64,000 bases of DNA. Source: Chytridium lagenaria (lineage: Eukaryota > Chytridiomycota > Chytridiomycetes > Chytridiales > Chytridiaceae). Made by a program: the position numbers and the translations under genes. The notes under the pieces are model-generated. The model was not told the DNA's origin and searched no databases. It was given only the letters and a program-made list of their open reading frames with translations. Where the stretch lies: assembly GCA_025449115.1 (NCBI GenBank), contig JAHLKC010000013.1:160001-224000 (forward strand). Direction: 5' to 3'. Shown here piece after piece: positions 37,642 to 47,341 of the stretch (its first letter is position 1; each line of letters begins with the position of its first letter).

Positions 37642-38544
37642 GACTGTGGATGCTCCTATGTACTTTTGTGTGTATGTGTGTGGGGTTTAAGAAAGAGACC
37701 AGCTCCTTAGTTGGTTGGTTGGGCGTGTGCGTGTGTGTGTGTGTGTGAGGGCTAGGAGACGAGAAGAGAGTGAGGTAGAGGGTAGGAGGTTGATGTGAGG
37801 TGGTGATGGGGAGGGGTATTCAGAAAGAAGAAAAAGTTGAGTTTGAGCAGAGTTGAGCAGATGGACTCGAAGGATCCCTTTCTACACAAAGATATTAATT
37901 AGATTATTATAATAATATTTTTTTTATTCTTGGACTCGAGTAAGAACAGGGGAGGGTGTTTAGGGTGTTTAGAAAAGAGAGCGGTCATGTAACACAGATA
38001 GATATCATTGGATGGTTTATAGTAGTACAAGACGGCCAACTTTTTACATTTTATCAGCAACCAATAATCAACAATCAACAAAAACCAACAAATAGCAAAA
38101 AGAAAGTGGCAACGGCCTCAGTTGAATCGCAATGACTCTCACAGCGTCAAAAATATTAATAAAATATACAAAAAATATAATAATAATAACAAATGTTGCT
38201 GAATTCAAGTGCCAACTTCAAAGTTTCATGTTGCAGTAAAGTGCCGCATCTTGAGGTGCAGCAGATGAAGCATCCCTAGCTTCAAGCAATCCACCTTTAC
38301 ATCAGCCCCACGCCGCGGGCACATTTTTAAAAAGGTACCGCAAAAACATAGAAAAAGTATTTACACGCGATGAGAATAACCAAAGCACCTACAAGATCAG
38401 CTATGGTATCACAGTCAACTGTAACATCAAAACAAGCACGACTTCAATGACATTACACCCCAAGAGAATTTTATTCTACAGCCTAACATCATATCGCGGA
38501 AATGTGGGGAGTTATTTATCATCTAGGACTTAAATAAACTCTCC
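37642..38544. other. Intergenic region with TG microsatellite
   Basis: The 5' flank of the NOX gene. A (GT/TG) repeat of about 24 nt lies at 37724-37747, inside the likely promoter or 5' UTR. AT-rich DNA follows. No gene found. Confidence 0.5.
37724..37747. repeat. GT microsatellite
   Basis: GTGTGCGTGTGTGTGTGTGT-type dinucleotide run about 85-105 bp upstream of the NOX start codon. Confidence 0.8.
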
Positions 38545-39000
38545 TCAACTATAAACACAACACGCATATCACGCAAAGAAGAGTCGTCACCTCCTCACCC
38601 CAGGTTTTTTCCACAAAACAGCTCTATCAAGTCCCTTCACAGCATCCTTCGAAACTATTGACTGACACATTCACTATACGACATCGTTATTGACACCAAA
38701 TACCCCAACCATCACAGTCTTCAACGATTTCTTTGCAAGCAGAACCCTCGCATCCGACGTTACGAGTGCTACAACGATTGACAGGATGAAGTAGATGACA
38801 ACAAGAATTGCCATAGATCTGGGCTTACGGGATCGGAGAAGCGTGTAGATAGCTTCGAGAAAGGAAAGAGTGGGACGCGAGAGATATGCCGCCAAGGCAG
38901 GAACTTGGAATGATTTCGTTCACGAGAACCGAGTAGAATAATGGGATGCATGGGTATGGGTGGAGCAGTAGAATTTTTTTCTTCCTTATCAAAACCACAA
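38545..39000 (-). pseudogene. Degenerate third copy of the multi-pass membrane protein family
   Basis: Reads RSRKPRSMAILVVIYFILSI, VTSDARVLLAKKSL, then GVNNDVV and stops; further on KKPGVRR and LCVICVL match the end of exon 1 of the intact copies. Upstream, LFYSVLVNEIIP aligns with LYSVLTKWFSQV. Frames shift repeatedly, stops interrupt it, and the middle block GFLVSIAMPYNLIWIYN is gone. It is in the same orientation as the intact copy about 0.6 kb away, so a decayed tandem duplicate is the simplest reading. Confidence 0.75.
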
Positions 39001-39582
39001 CCCATCCTTTTGTATAGCCCCGAAAACCCGTCTCCGCATAGCTACTTCTACCTGTTAGTGGAATATATACGCCTGGTGGGAGCAGCAACGAGTTCAAGTT
39101 CAACTTAATTCCAACATCCATACATATTATTCTTGCTGCATCCCTCATTTTTTTTTCCTCTTGGCCCTGCAAACCATTATTTTGACCGGCACATGTCATG
39201 GTGTAATATTAATTCTGAGCAAGATCGCGCTCCGGCGATATTTAAAAGATTAATCAAAAAATCGTACTGCTTTGGGAATATGGCGAAGAGACCTGAGGAC
39301 TGTTGGTTTCAAACGGGGTGGATTTGGATGCTGCTAGGCTAGCACTGATTATTCTTTCTTGTTTTTTGGACAGCTGTATGCGTTGAGACATGTCTACCCC
39401 ACTTTTTTTTTTCTCGCAGCTGTTGCCGGGACGACACATCTTAATGATAGGAGGGTAATGCTATATACTTTTATTAACATGGTGTTCAAAATACATAAAA
39501 GAAACATTATGGCAAAGCAAGTACAGATTTTAAAAGAATACAGGGGGCGGGTGTCGATAAGTAGATATGGGGTTTGTTGCAA

Positions 39583-40364
39583 TTAAGCTGCAGAAGCCAC
39601 GGGTTGAGAACTACCTTGAGGGTATTTCTTCGCGAGGTACTTGATGTATCCCACGGTCCATGCAATGAGGATGACCAAACTGGCGACAAGGATAGCGGGC
39701 GATACATAAGCCATGACGTTGATGTCGAGGATGAATATAAGAGCGACTCTAATGACAGCCTTTGATAAACAGAGTTAGCGGAAATTAGGGGTGTTTGGTG
39801 CACGATGGAAGGGAAAACGGTCCTCACCTCAAGTAAAAGCCCCACACCCCAGAGAACACAAAGAAGATCCGTCACCCTCCTCACCCCAGGTTTCACCCAC
39901 TGCACCTCTAGCTCCGCAAGGGCAGCAGCATCATTCCGTGTAAACATTTGGTTATAGATCCAAATGAGGTTATACGGCATTGCAATCGACACCAAGAATC
40001 CGATGCCAAGCACGACTGTCGTCAATGATTCCTTTGCAAGCAGAATTCTTGCATCCGCCGTCACCACCGCCACAATGATAGAGAGGATGATGGATACCAC
40101 GACGAGTGTAGCGATGGGTTCGAGACGACGGGATCGGATTAATGACCACAAGGCGTCGAGGAAGGGCGGGATACCTGAGATGGCGAGAGCAATGACTTGG
40201 GAGAACCATTTTGTGAGGACAGAGTAGAGGACGATGGGGAGGATAATGCTGACGATGAGGAGATGGAGGATGGCGATACGGATGTTGGCCTTTTTTCTCT
40301 TTGCGGCAGCTTCTGCATCAATGACGGGAGGGGATGTCATGGTGGTAGTAGGTTTGGAGGTCAT
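39583..40364 (-). CDS. Small multi-pass membrane protein, VC0807-like family (copy 1)
   Basis: Two exons, 40364-39828 and 39759-39583, joined by a GTGAGG...AAAG intron. They encode 237 aa starting MTSKPTTTMTSPPV. About six hydrophobic helices are visible: LHLLIVSIILPIVLYSVL, SQVIALAISGIPPFLDALW, IATLVVVSIILSIIVAVV, VLGIGFLVSIAMPYNLIWIY, LLCVLWGVGLLLE, then two in exon 2 (VALIFILDINVMAY, ILVASLVILIAWTVGY). Conserved TADARILLAKESL and VQWVKPGVRR loops suggest the bacterial/fungal VC0807-like family of unknown function; the family name is from memory of its pattern. This copy is fully open. It is closely related to the copy at 43244-44034 on the other strand, probably by recent inverted duplication. 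Confidence 0.8.
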
Positions 40365-40519
40365 TGTATGTATGTATGTATGAGTGTTCAACAATATTTC
40401 TTTTGAGGGGGAGATCGGGGTGTATAAATAGGAGTTACCTATAAAAGCCAAGTCTGTCTATCACTTATAAAAGGCAGATCCCATGCACACAGTCTTGAAA
40501 TCGGCACCTTTTTTTGTCC

Positions 40520-40711
40520 CCACAATGCCTAATTCATAATAATTTATAAACAATTTTATTTTTATTCTTTATTATTTATTATTTATTTTATTTTATTATT
40601 TAATATTTTGAGTTGTATTACCTTAATAATATCTATTATTATTCATTATATATAGAATTGTCAAGCCACTCAGATTCAATATTCAATATTCAATAATATT
40701 AAATAAATAAA
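40520..40711. repeat. Very AT-rich low-complexity DNA
   Basis: About 190 bp of TTTATTATTTATT and AATAAATAAAT runs, with a short tandem ATTCAAT. It is directly next to the left end of the inverted-repeat element, whose target-site duplicate lies at its edge. Confidence 0.7.
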
Positions 40712-40719
40712 TAAAATAA
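40712..40719. repeat. Left 8-bp target-site duplication TAAAATAA
   Basis: TAAAATAA immediately before the left terminal inverted repeat. The same eight bases follow the right terminus at 41890-41897. Confidence 0.7.
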
Positions 40720-40764
40720 GGAGAATGCATTTTACCGACCCCCCCTGCATACAGACAGTCTGCA
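40720..40764 (+). repeat. Left terminal inverted repeat
   Basis: Left terminus of the element. It contains a C-run, then TGCATACAGACAGTCTGCAA; the CAGACAGTCTG part is nearly palindromic. Confidence 0.8.
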
Positions 40765-41446
40765 AAATCACAGCGTTTTGCAGACCCCCCAATGAATTTT
40801 AAATTTTTTGCAATATTCCAAGGGTGAAATATTCATACACAACGTGAAATATTGATGCGTACCTCTTTGGTAAACTCCGACGCTAAACGCGCGTCCTCCC
40901 CCATTATCACTGCGCTCAAAAAAAAAATCTTCATCCCGATTCCCATTAGTCCTTTCCTACCCCCGCATCATCCCTGTTCTCCTTCCCCTCCATCGCATCC
41001 CTCGCATTCCTCACCTCCCTCACACCCTCGCATTCCTCACCTCCTCACACCCCTCGTCTCCTTCACCCTCCCCACCCTCTCCTTCCGACTCCTCATCGCA
41101 TCATCCTCCTTGATGCTGTTGACCGCGACGAATCTGACATCCCTCCAACACTTCCCCTCTTGCCTCATCGGCATGTGCGCGACAGGACCCCATCATCCTT
41201 CCTCCTCCTCACCGCATCATCCAATTCCTGTTCTCCTATTACGCCATCCATCTCACTGGTCGATTATTGCCAGACAGACTCGCTGGAACCCTTGAACGTT
41301 TCGCAACTCTCCATCTCCATCTTTTTTACCACTCTATCTCATCCCCTCTGCTTACATCACCCCAAACCTTTCGTCTCTGTCCAGCGTCTTCATGATACTG
41401 TTTTCGAATCGGTCACAGCTGAATTAGGCTTAGTACTGAGTACATT

Positions 41447-41480
41447 GACGGCAGAGAGGGTTCAAACCCCTCATGCCGTC
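41447..41480. other. tRNA-minihelix-like hairpin inside the transposable element
   Basis: GACGGCA and TGCCGTC form a perfect 7-bp outer stem. Inside it, GAGGG and CCCTC form a perfect 5-bp stem closed by the 7-nt loop TTCAAAC. That is the exact geometry of a tRNA acceptor stem stacked on a T arm, including a box-B-like GGTTCAAACCC, but without D or anticodon arms. No complete tRNA can be folded around it. Confidence 0.6.
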
Positions 41481-41844
41481 CTATGGTCCTATGGTGGTAA
41501 TAAGGAGTGGTGGTAGCGATGGTGGTGGAGTGGTGATGGATCGGGTGTGCGGCAGTGGTGGTAGTGCTCGGGAATGGTGGTGATGGTCGGAAGGAGTAGA
41601 CGGTCATTGTGCTTTGACGACCTCTTTCATTTATTGACTTTGGGTGATGTACACCCTTAAACCCTTTTTGGGAAAATCTACACCAAAAAGGGAAATTCCA
41701 AGATATTCTAAGATATTCTAGGATTTTGTCAGGATCATGGGACAGGGGAGGGGGTCTGTAAAACAAGAATTATTAATGACGATTTTTACAGACATGTCTG
41801 CATATCACAGTAAAATGCAGACTGTCTGCAAAATCAGTGGGTTT

Positions 41845-41889
41845 TACAGACGGTCTGTATGCAGGGGGGGTCGGTAAAATGCATCCTCC
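41845..41889 (-). repeat. Right terminal inverted repeat
   Basis: Right terminus of the element, inverted relative to the left end. Its subterminal region repeats CAGAC-GTCTG palindromes three times between about 41785 and 41865. Confidence 0.8.
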
Positions 41890-41897
41890 TAAAATAA
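41890..41897. repeat. Right 8-bp target-site duplication TAAAATAA
   Basis: TAAAATAA directly after the right terminus GCATCCTCC, matching the left flank. The region is AT-rich, so a chance match is possible but the placement is exact. Confidence 0.7.
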
Positions 41898-43243
41898 TTA
41901 GATAAATACATTTATTAAGCATCCGCATTTTGGTCAAGGACGTTTAGCCTCCGCACACACTACTAAGGGCTATGAGGGGTCAAGAACAAGCGGATAACTC
42001 GGCCTTTTATCACAGGCTTGTATTCATTGATCGCCAAAGAAGAGTGATGAGTAAGTATTTATTTATTTAGATCATGCATGGCTGATATTTATTTATTTAG
42101 ATGTCGATCGACTCAGTAACTCCCGTCTAAACGCCCTTCTTGCCAACGACATAGTTCTTTTACATCTTCTTCTTGCTATCCCTCCAAATACTCTTAATGA
42201 GTGTTATTTTGTGGGCCTTTGCTTCAACGCCCCATCCTTCCTCTCCACCCCGTCTCAGACCTGACATGATAACGCAAAAGAAGAATTGCACGTTACCTTG
42301 GTATGAGGATGGCGGGAACAAAGTCGACATAGTCACCTCTCTCTTCCCGCACATAGCCGCGGCCCGCAGAATGATAGGATGGTTGGGAGCAATCGGAATG
42401 AACAGCATGGGCTGGCGCCCCCCAAATGTCAACTCGGATCTATAAGTCCATTACTCGACCCATCATGGGAATACGGCCTTGACCTGACACCACCAGTACC
42501 ACCACAGCACATCGACATTAACCTCGGAGTGTTTGCTTCCGTTTTCCATTCTTTTCCATTCCTTTTCTTTCCGTCTTCTTCCTTTTCTCTGATCATTGTC
42601 GCCTTCTCTTTCCTACCTTTGTAAGTGGACACACTCACACAGCCTTCCAACCTTTTCTCTCCTTTTACTTCTTTTTGACTTTCTTACTATCTTTCCGTGC
42701 TTGTAGTATTTACTCCTTCTTATACGCAGTGTATACCTATATACTTTGCAACGCAGTTAAGGCTAACTAACTCGTAGGGAGGGGACTCCATACATAAATA
42801 ATAATGTAAAGTGCCCAGTCCTTGAACCATCGCCAACAGCAATATAAATTAATTAATAACACAACTTTAATAATTCTTTATTTCTAAAATAATATTTTAT
42901 TGCTGTTTTAACATCAATATATATACATCATATTAATATATATGGAATAAAGTTATCCTCCGCTGTTAATAAATAATTATATTTTAGATTTTTATATATG
43001 TACTTCAACTTAATACCAACCCTCATAAAGTTATCCTCCGCTACATTTTGATATTAAATGTTTACTATATTTACATGTACATAACAATCATAAATTAAAA
43101 AAAAAGAACCGCACCGTTGGACCCTAATAAATCTTAAAAAAAAACCGTAATTCACTGGGCCGTCGTTTGTCTGCTCACTTGCCATATAAAACTGCACCTT
43201 CGCTAACCCCTCACCGTATATCCATCCAACTAATCTACTATAC
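41898..43243. other. Spacer with unrecognised ORF and short direct repeats
   Basis: Contains a 90-codon plus-strand frame at 42173-42445 (KKNCTLPWYEDGGNKVD in the middle) that I do not recognise. It also has a doubled ATTTATTTATTTAGAT near 42060-42105. AT-rich DNA holds two copies of ATAAAGTTATCCTCCGCT at about 42947 and 43025. No supported gene. Confidence 0.45.
42947..43042. repeat. Pair of 18-bp direct repeats ATAAAGTTATCCTCCGCT
   Basis: Two exact copies 78 bp apart in AT-rich DNA, about 200 bp upstream of membrane-protein copy 2. Possible duplicated regulatory site or footprint. Confidence 0.6.
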
Positions 43244-44034
43244 ATGACGTCCAACCACAGCAAACCTCATCTCACAGACCCCTCCACACCCATGATCACC
43301 ACCGCAGAATCCGCCGCGCAAAAAAAAAAGCAAACATTCGTATCGCCATCATCCAACTCGTCGTCATTAACATCATCCTCCCCACTGTTCTCTACTCGGT
43401 CCTCACAAGATGGGTATCCCAGTCACCGCTCTCGCAATCTCCGGTATCCCACCCCTCCTTGACGCTCTCTGGTGTTTAATCAAAGCGAAAAGAATCGAAC
43501 CTATCGCTACACTCGTTGTTTTATCCATCATCCTCTCTATCATTGTAGCGGTCGTGACGGCGGATGCGAGGATTCTGCTTGCAAAGGAATCGTTGACGAC
43601 TGTCGTGCTTGGAATCGGGTTTCTGGTGTCGATAGCGATGCCGTATAACCTCATTTGGATCTATAACCGTATGTTTACTCGCGATGACCCGGATGCGCTT
43701 GCTGAGCTTGAGATCCAGTGGGTGAAACCTGGGGTGCGAAGGGTGACGGACCTTCTCTGCGTTCTATGGGGAGTAGGGCTTTTGCTCGAGGTAAGGGGGA
43801 TTTCCACCCAGCTCAAACGCTTTATCTCATCTATCCCATTGATTCCAGGCTGCCACCACTGTCACCTTCATCTTTATCGTTGAAGTCAGAATCATGGCTT
43901 ACCTTTCACCCGCTATCACGGTCTTTTACTTGGTCATCCTTATTTCTTGGACGGTTGCATATGTTCAATATGTTTACAAAAATTACCCCGATGACCCGCC
44001 TTCTCCTTCCTCGTCTTCAGAGACTGTCGTTTAG
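43244..44034 (+). CDS. Small multi-pass membrane protein, VC0807-like family (copy 2)
   Basis: Inverted paralogue of the gene at 39583-40364. Starts MTSNHSKPHLTDPSTPMITT; exon 1 ends at 43790 with LLCVLWGVGLLLE. The intron is 43791-43848, at exactly the same position and phase as in copy 1. Exon 2 runs to a TAG at 44032-44034. The core from ARILLAKESLTTVV to IWIYNRMFTRDD and the VKPGVRRVTDLLCV segment are almost identical to copy 1 in protein and close in DNA, so the duplication is recent. The N-terminus and Ser-rich C-terminus differ. Frame is broken twice: at an A10 run (43320-43330) and at about 43418, where one G appears missing. Both look like homopolymer errors. Confidence 0.8.
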
Positions 44035-44435
44035 CCGTAGTAAAAACCCTCCTTCACTTGCCCATTCACTACACATTCTGTGCCCAAGTTTTGTTTGCAT
44101 TTAGTAATAATATAAATATTCTTACATCATTTCCAAGTGCTTTTAGCATATGCAGTTGATCAACATAGGGGTGAATGGGATAGGCTTGAACCACAGTCAA
44201 TAAGAACAACAGCATCCAAAACCCAATCTCCACGATACGACGTCCTCCAACATCATTAACAAAACAACCTCACGGACTATTCACTCGACAAGCATCACTG
44301 TGCACACAAAGTACAGTAATCTTGTAAACACTAATCTCCAACCCTTCCATCTTTTACCTCCCCAAAAAACCCCCCTCAACATATCCCATCAACCTAGCAA
44401 AAAATCCCCCAAAAATTTGGAGGTGTAAACTCATT
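44035..44435. other. Intergenic region
   Basis: About 400 bp between two plus-strand genes. The final 70 bp contain C- and A-runs before the DNAJC11-like start. No features recognised. Confidence 0.4.
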
Positions 44436-47095
44436 ATGGACCCATACACCCCCCATGCATCCTCCTCCACCGATCCCCTCGAAGATCTCGAATCGGAGGA
44501 TCAACGAAAGCTCGCAGCCGAACAAGCCATCACCGGACACATTGACCTCTATGCCGTCTTGAATCTTAACAAAGAGGTTCGTGGGGGTACTCACCTAATT
44601 CTTGAAGATTTAACAGCCTGAAGGCTTCTGGTGATGATATCAAGAATGCGTATCGACGAATGTGCGTTACGTTTCATCCGGATAAACATCAACGGCCAGA
44701 GGATAAAGTAGGAGACTGGATGGATGTTGTGACGCTGATGGGGTTTACTTTTTGTTTAGGAAGCAGCTGAGAGGCAGTTTCAGACTATTCAAAAAGCGTA
44801 TGATGGTAGGGGATATCTTTTTGAGTGAATCATGTAAGATGATAAGAGTTTAATGTTAATGTGTTCCTAGTTTTGAGCAATCCTGGGAGAAGACATATTT
44901 ACGATATGTACGGTCAGGAAGGACTTACTACAAATTGGGAAGTCGGACCTCGTTTAAGAACACCAGAGGAGGTATGTTTGGATGCGGCTCGTTGCCACCA
45001 ATTCTGGAGCTGACGGGAATGATCAAGATCCGGGAAGAATATGATCGTCAAAATCGTCAACGTCTTCAAAGCGAGGTTGATAATCTAATTAGATCAAAGG
45101 TATTGGTCGCATAACGAAATGAAAATCAAGGTTTTTAAAGAATTACTTGTCCTTCAGGGTGAAATTCTCGTCGGGTTGAACGCGTCACCATTGTTTGAGA
45201 GGTTTTACCCGTCTACACGTAAACCTAGAATATCACAATTCCCTACCATTGGAGTCGGACGTGTTCGGAAACAGGAAAATACATCGTTCTTTACGTTACC
45301 TGAAATCACGCAAGCCTACGTCAAGCATTCCTGGGAGGTAACGAGACATCAAACGGAATTCCTCAACTGATTGCGTTTTTTTTTTTTTTTTTTTTTTTTT
45401 TTGTTGGAATTAAGACCAAAATCGCGCCACAAACCGATTTTCATGTCCAAGGTAGCGCGTTAGCACGTAACGGTGTTGGCGCAGGAACCGTTAGCGGAAC
45501 CCTCCGCCACGTCATCTCCCCACTCCTTTGGGGTGAACTCACAGGTTCACTCGGTCAAAACCCCTCTGCCAGTCTGAAGCTCGTCAAAAACTTTTCCTCT
45601 GACATTTTCTCCACCGTCCACATTGTCTCGACAACCCCCTCACAACCTCCTCCGATCACTGTCTCGGTAGGCCGGAAACTGACAGACAATATCACGGGAT
45701 ACATGACGTACAGGACTGGCGGGTATACTCTTGGACCTTGGGGGGAGGAGAGTGATGATAAATCGAGTTGTGCGGTTGGGATTGTGAGGAAGACGGAGGT
45801 TGCGCAGTGGGTGTGTGATGTGAGTGCTGGGGAGGCGGCGAGTTTTGTGAGTTTGAGTTACTTGAGGGTTGTGGCGAAGGGGACGAGGGGGAGGGTTGCG
45901 GTTGTGGCGGGGACGTCGACGGGGGTGCAGGCCTCAGTGTCGGTGGATAAGAAGGTGAATAAACATGATAAGGTTGGGCTTGGAGTGGAGTGTGGGACTT
46001 TGAGTGGGATAGTGTTGCGGTTAAAGTAAGTTCTCGGTTCTCCTTTTTCTTTGTAGTCTTCACAATTTTACCTCAGGTGTTTGCTTTTCTTTAAGATCCT
46101 TTTTTTATTTATCAATTCTTACTGCTTCTCTTATTTCTTCTTTTAGGTTTATTCGCCTTGGCCAGAAACTTTCAGTCCCCATCATCATTTCACCACAACT
46201 CAATATAGAACTCGCCCTCTGGACCACCATTGTTCCATTAGTAGCATCATACACGTTTGACAAATTGGTCTTTGAGCCTTGGAGGCAGAAGAAGTTTGCC
46301 GAGTGCGTAATTTCTTTTCTCGTCTCTTTTCTTACAGCAAGGTTTTCTAATCCTCCTTTCCCGCCCTCTTTTGAGCAGAAAGCTAAAGATGATACGTTTG
46401 GAGAACGCTGAGGTTCTTGCGGAGCGTAAACGGAATGCTGAGGATGCGATAAAGCTGATGAAGGATCAGGTTCAGCGGAAGGTTGACGCTGAGGAGATGA
46501 AGAACGGTAATTTATTATTTTATTATGATTAGTATCTCAACATGTGAATACTCCCACGTTTTTCTAACAAACCTTAGGCCTCATCATTATCGAAGCTTTA
46601 TACGGCAAACTCCCACCCACCACCACCCGTCTCATCCATAAAGACATTTCCTTCACAACCCTCCGAGGTCTCTTCACCTCCTCCTCAGGCACCTCGACTC
46701 CCGGCGACAGTCGCGTTGACGTCCTTGAAGACTCTGACGCTGAATTTCATTGATGTGACGTTGCCTGTGCAGAACCTTGTGGTGAACTCACAGCTTCATA
46801 TTAATGGAGGGTATAGTAAAAGCCATTTAATGGGTTTCTATGATCCATGTTTAGGGGAGGGGAAGAGGTTGAGAATTGTTTATGCGTTTAGAGGGAATTT
46901 GCATTTCTTGGAGGTGGATGATACTGGAGGCGTGGCGGCGCCGCTTCGAGGTTTGTTTTGGGTTTATGATTGTTCTGTTTTCTTTTATGCATTGCGATAT
47001 TGCTTTTGTTTGTTTTTGTCGAATTGTTGGATCGTTATCTGATTTCTCTTCTTATTTACATAATAGGCCACCTTACTGGCGAACGCCGAGCTTGA
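44436..47095 (+). CDS. DNAJC11-like mitochondrial J-protein
   Basis: In animals DNAJC11 belongs to the mitochondrial MICOS/MIB inter-membrane complex that shapes cristae. The J domain is at residues about 36-105: LYAVLNLNKEASGDDIKNAY, HPDKH (the HPD motif) and SNPGRRHIYDMYGQEGL. The middle is the beta-rich DNAJC11 region (GRKLTDNITGYMTYRTGGY; GQKLSVPIIISPQLNIELA). The C-terminal DUF3395-like block is IDVTLPVQNLVVNSQLHI, then GFYDPCLGEGKRL. Eleven or so exons, including 44436-44576, 44624-44707, 44760-44805, 44871-44971, 45028-45099, 45158-45337, 45415-46025 and 47067-47095. Frame breaks lie near 46310 and 46750. The domain order matches the family throughout. Confidence 0.9.
45376..45402 (+). 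repeat. 27-nt poly-T tract in an intron
   Basis: Lies inside the DNAJC11-like intron 45338-45414, upstream of the acceptor, as an unusually long polypyrimidine tract. Confidence 0.8.
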
Positions 47096-47341
47096 ACACG
47101 GAATGCGGATAGTCTGGCGATAAAGACTGCTGTGACACCTGAAAGGACATATTCACTCTTCGTTTTGTTTTTGTTTTTGTTTTCTAGTTTTGGTTTTTTT
47201 GTTTCCCGGAGACTTGGGGAATTGCATTGGCTTTTTTCTTTGTGGCATAAAAAATACCTATACAAATAGACACGTTTTAAACTGGTTTTAATGGATTTTG
47301 TTTTGCTGGTGACGAGTTGGGTTTAATTTTCCATAATAGTT
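47096..47341. other. Convergent intergenic region
   Basis: 246 bp between the DNAJC11-like stop and the stop of the minus-strand LRR gene. T-rich, 3' flanks only. Confidence 0.4.

Larger units (their letters stand above)
40720..41889. mobile_element. Non-autonomous DNA transposon (1,170 bp) with terminal inverted repeats
   Basis: The left end begins GGAGAATGCATTTTACCGAC then CCCCCCTGCATACAGAC. The right end, read in reverse complement, begins GGAGGATGCATTTTACCGAC and continues CCCCCCCTGCATACAGAC. This gives terminal inverted repeats of about 44 bp with few mismatches. Both ends are flanked by TAAAATAA, an 8-bp duplication. Inside the termini are further palindromes built on GCAGAC-GTCTGC. 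Internal frames are short, low-complexity and lack any transposase motif, so the element must rely on a transposase in trans. An 8-bp duplication fits the hAT, P or Merlin superfamilies; the terminal bases do not let me choose. It sits between the two intact membrane-protein copies. Confidence 0.85.

Noticed and set aside
41447..41480. True tRNA gene around the T-arm-like hairpin
   Set aside because: The 7-bp stem closes directly on the T arm; no D arm or anticodon arm lies between, so it cannot be a full tRNA.
42173..42445. 90-codon ORF between transposon and membrane-protein copy 2
   Set aside because: Unrecognised composition, no splice partners; kept only as a note in the spacer entry.
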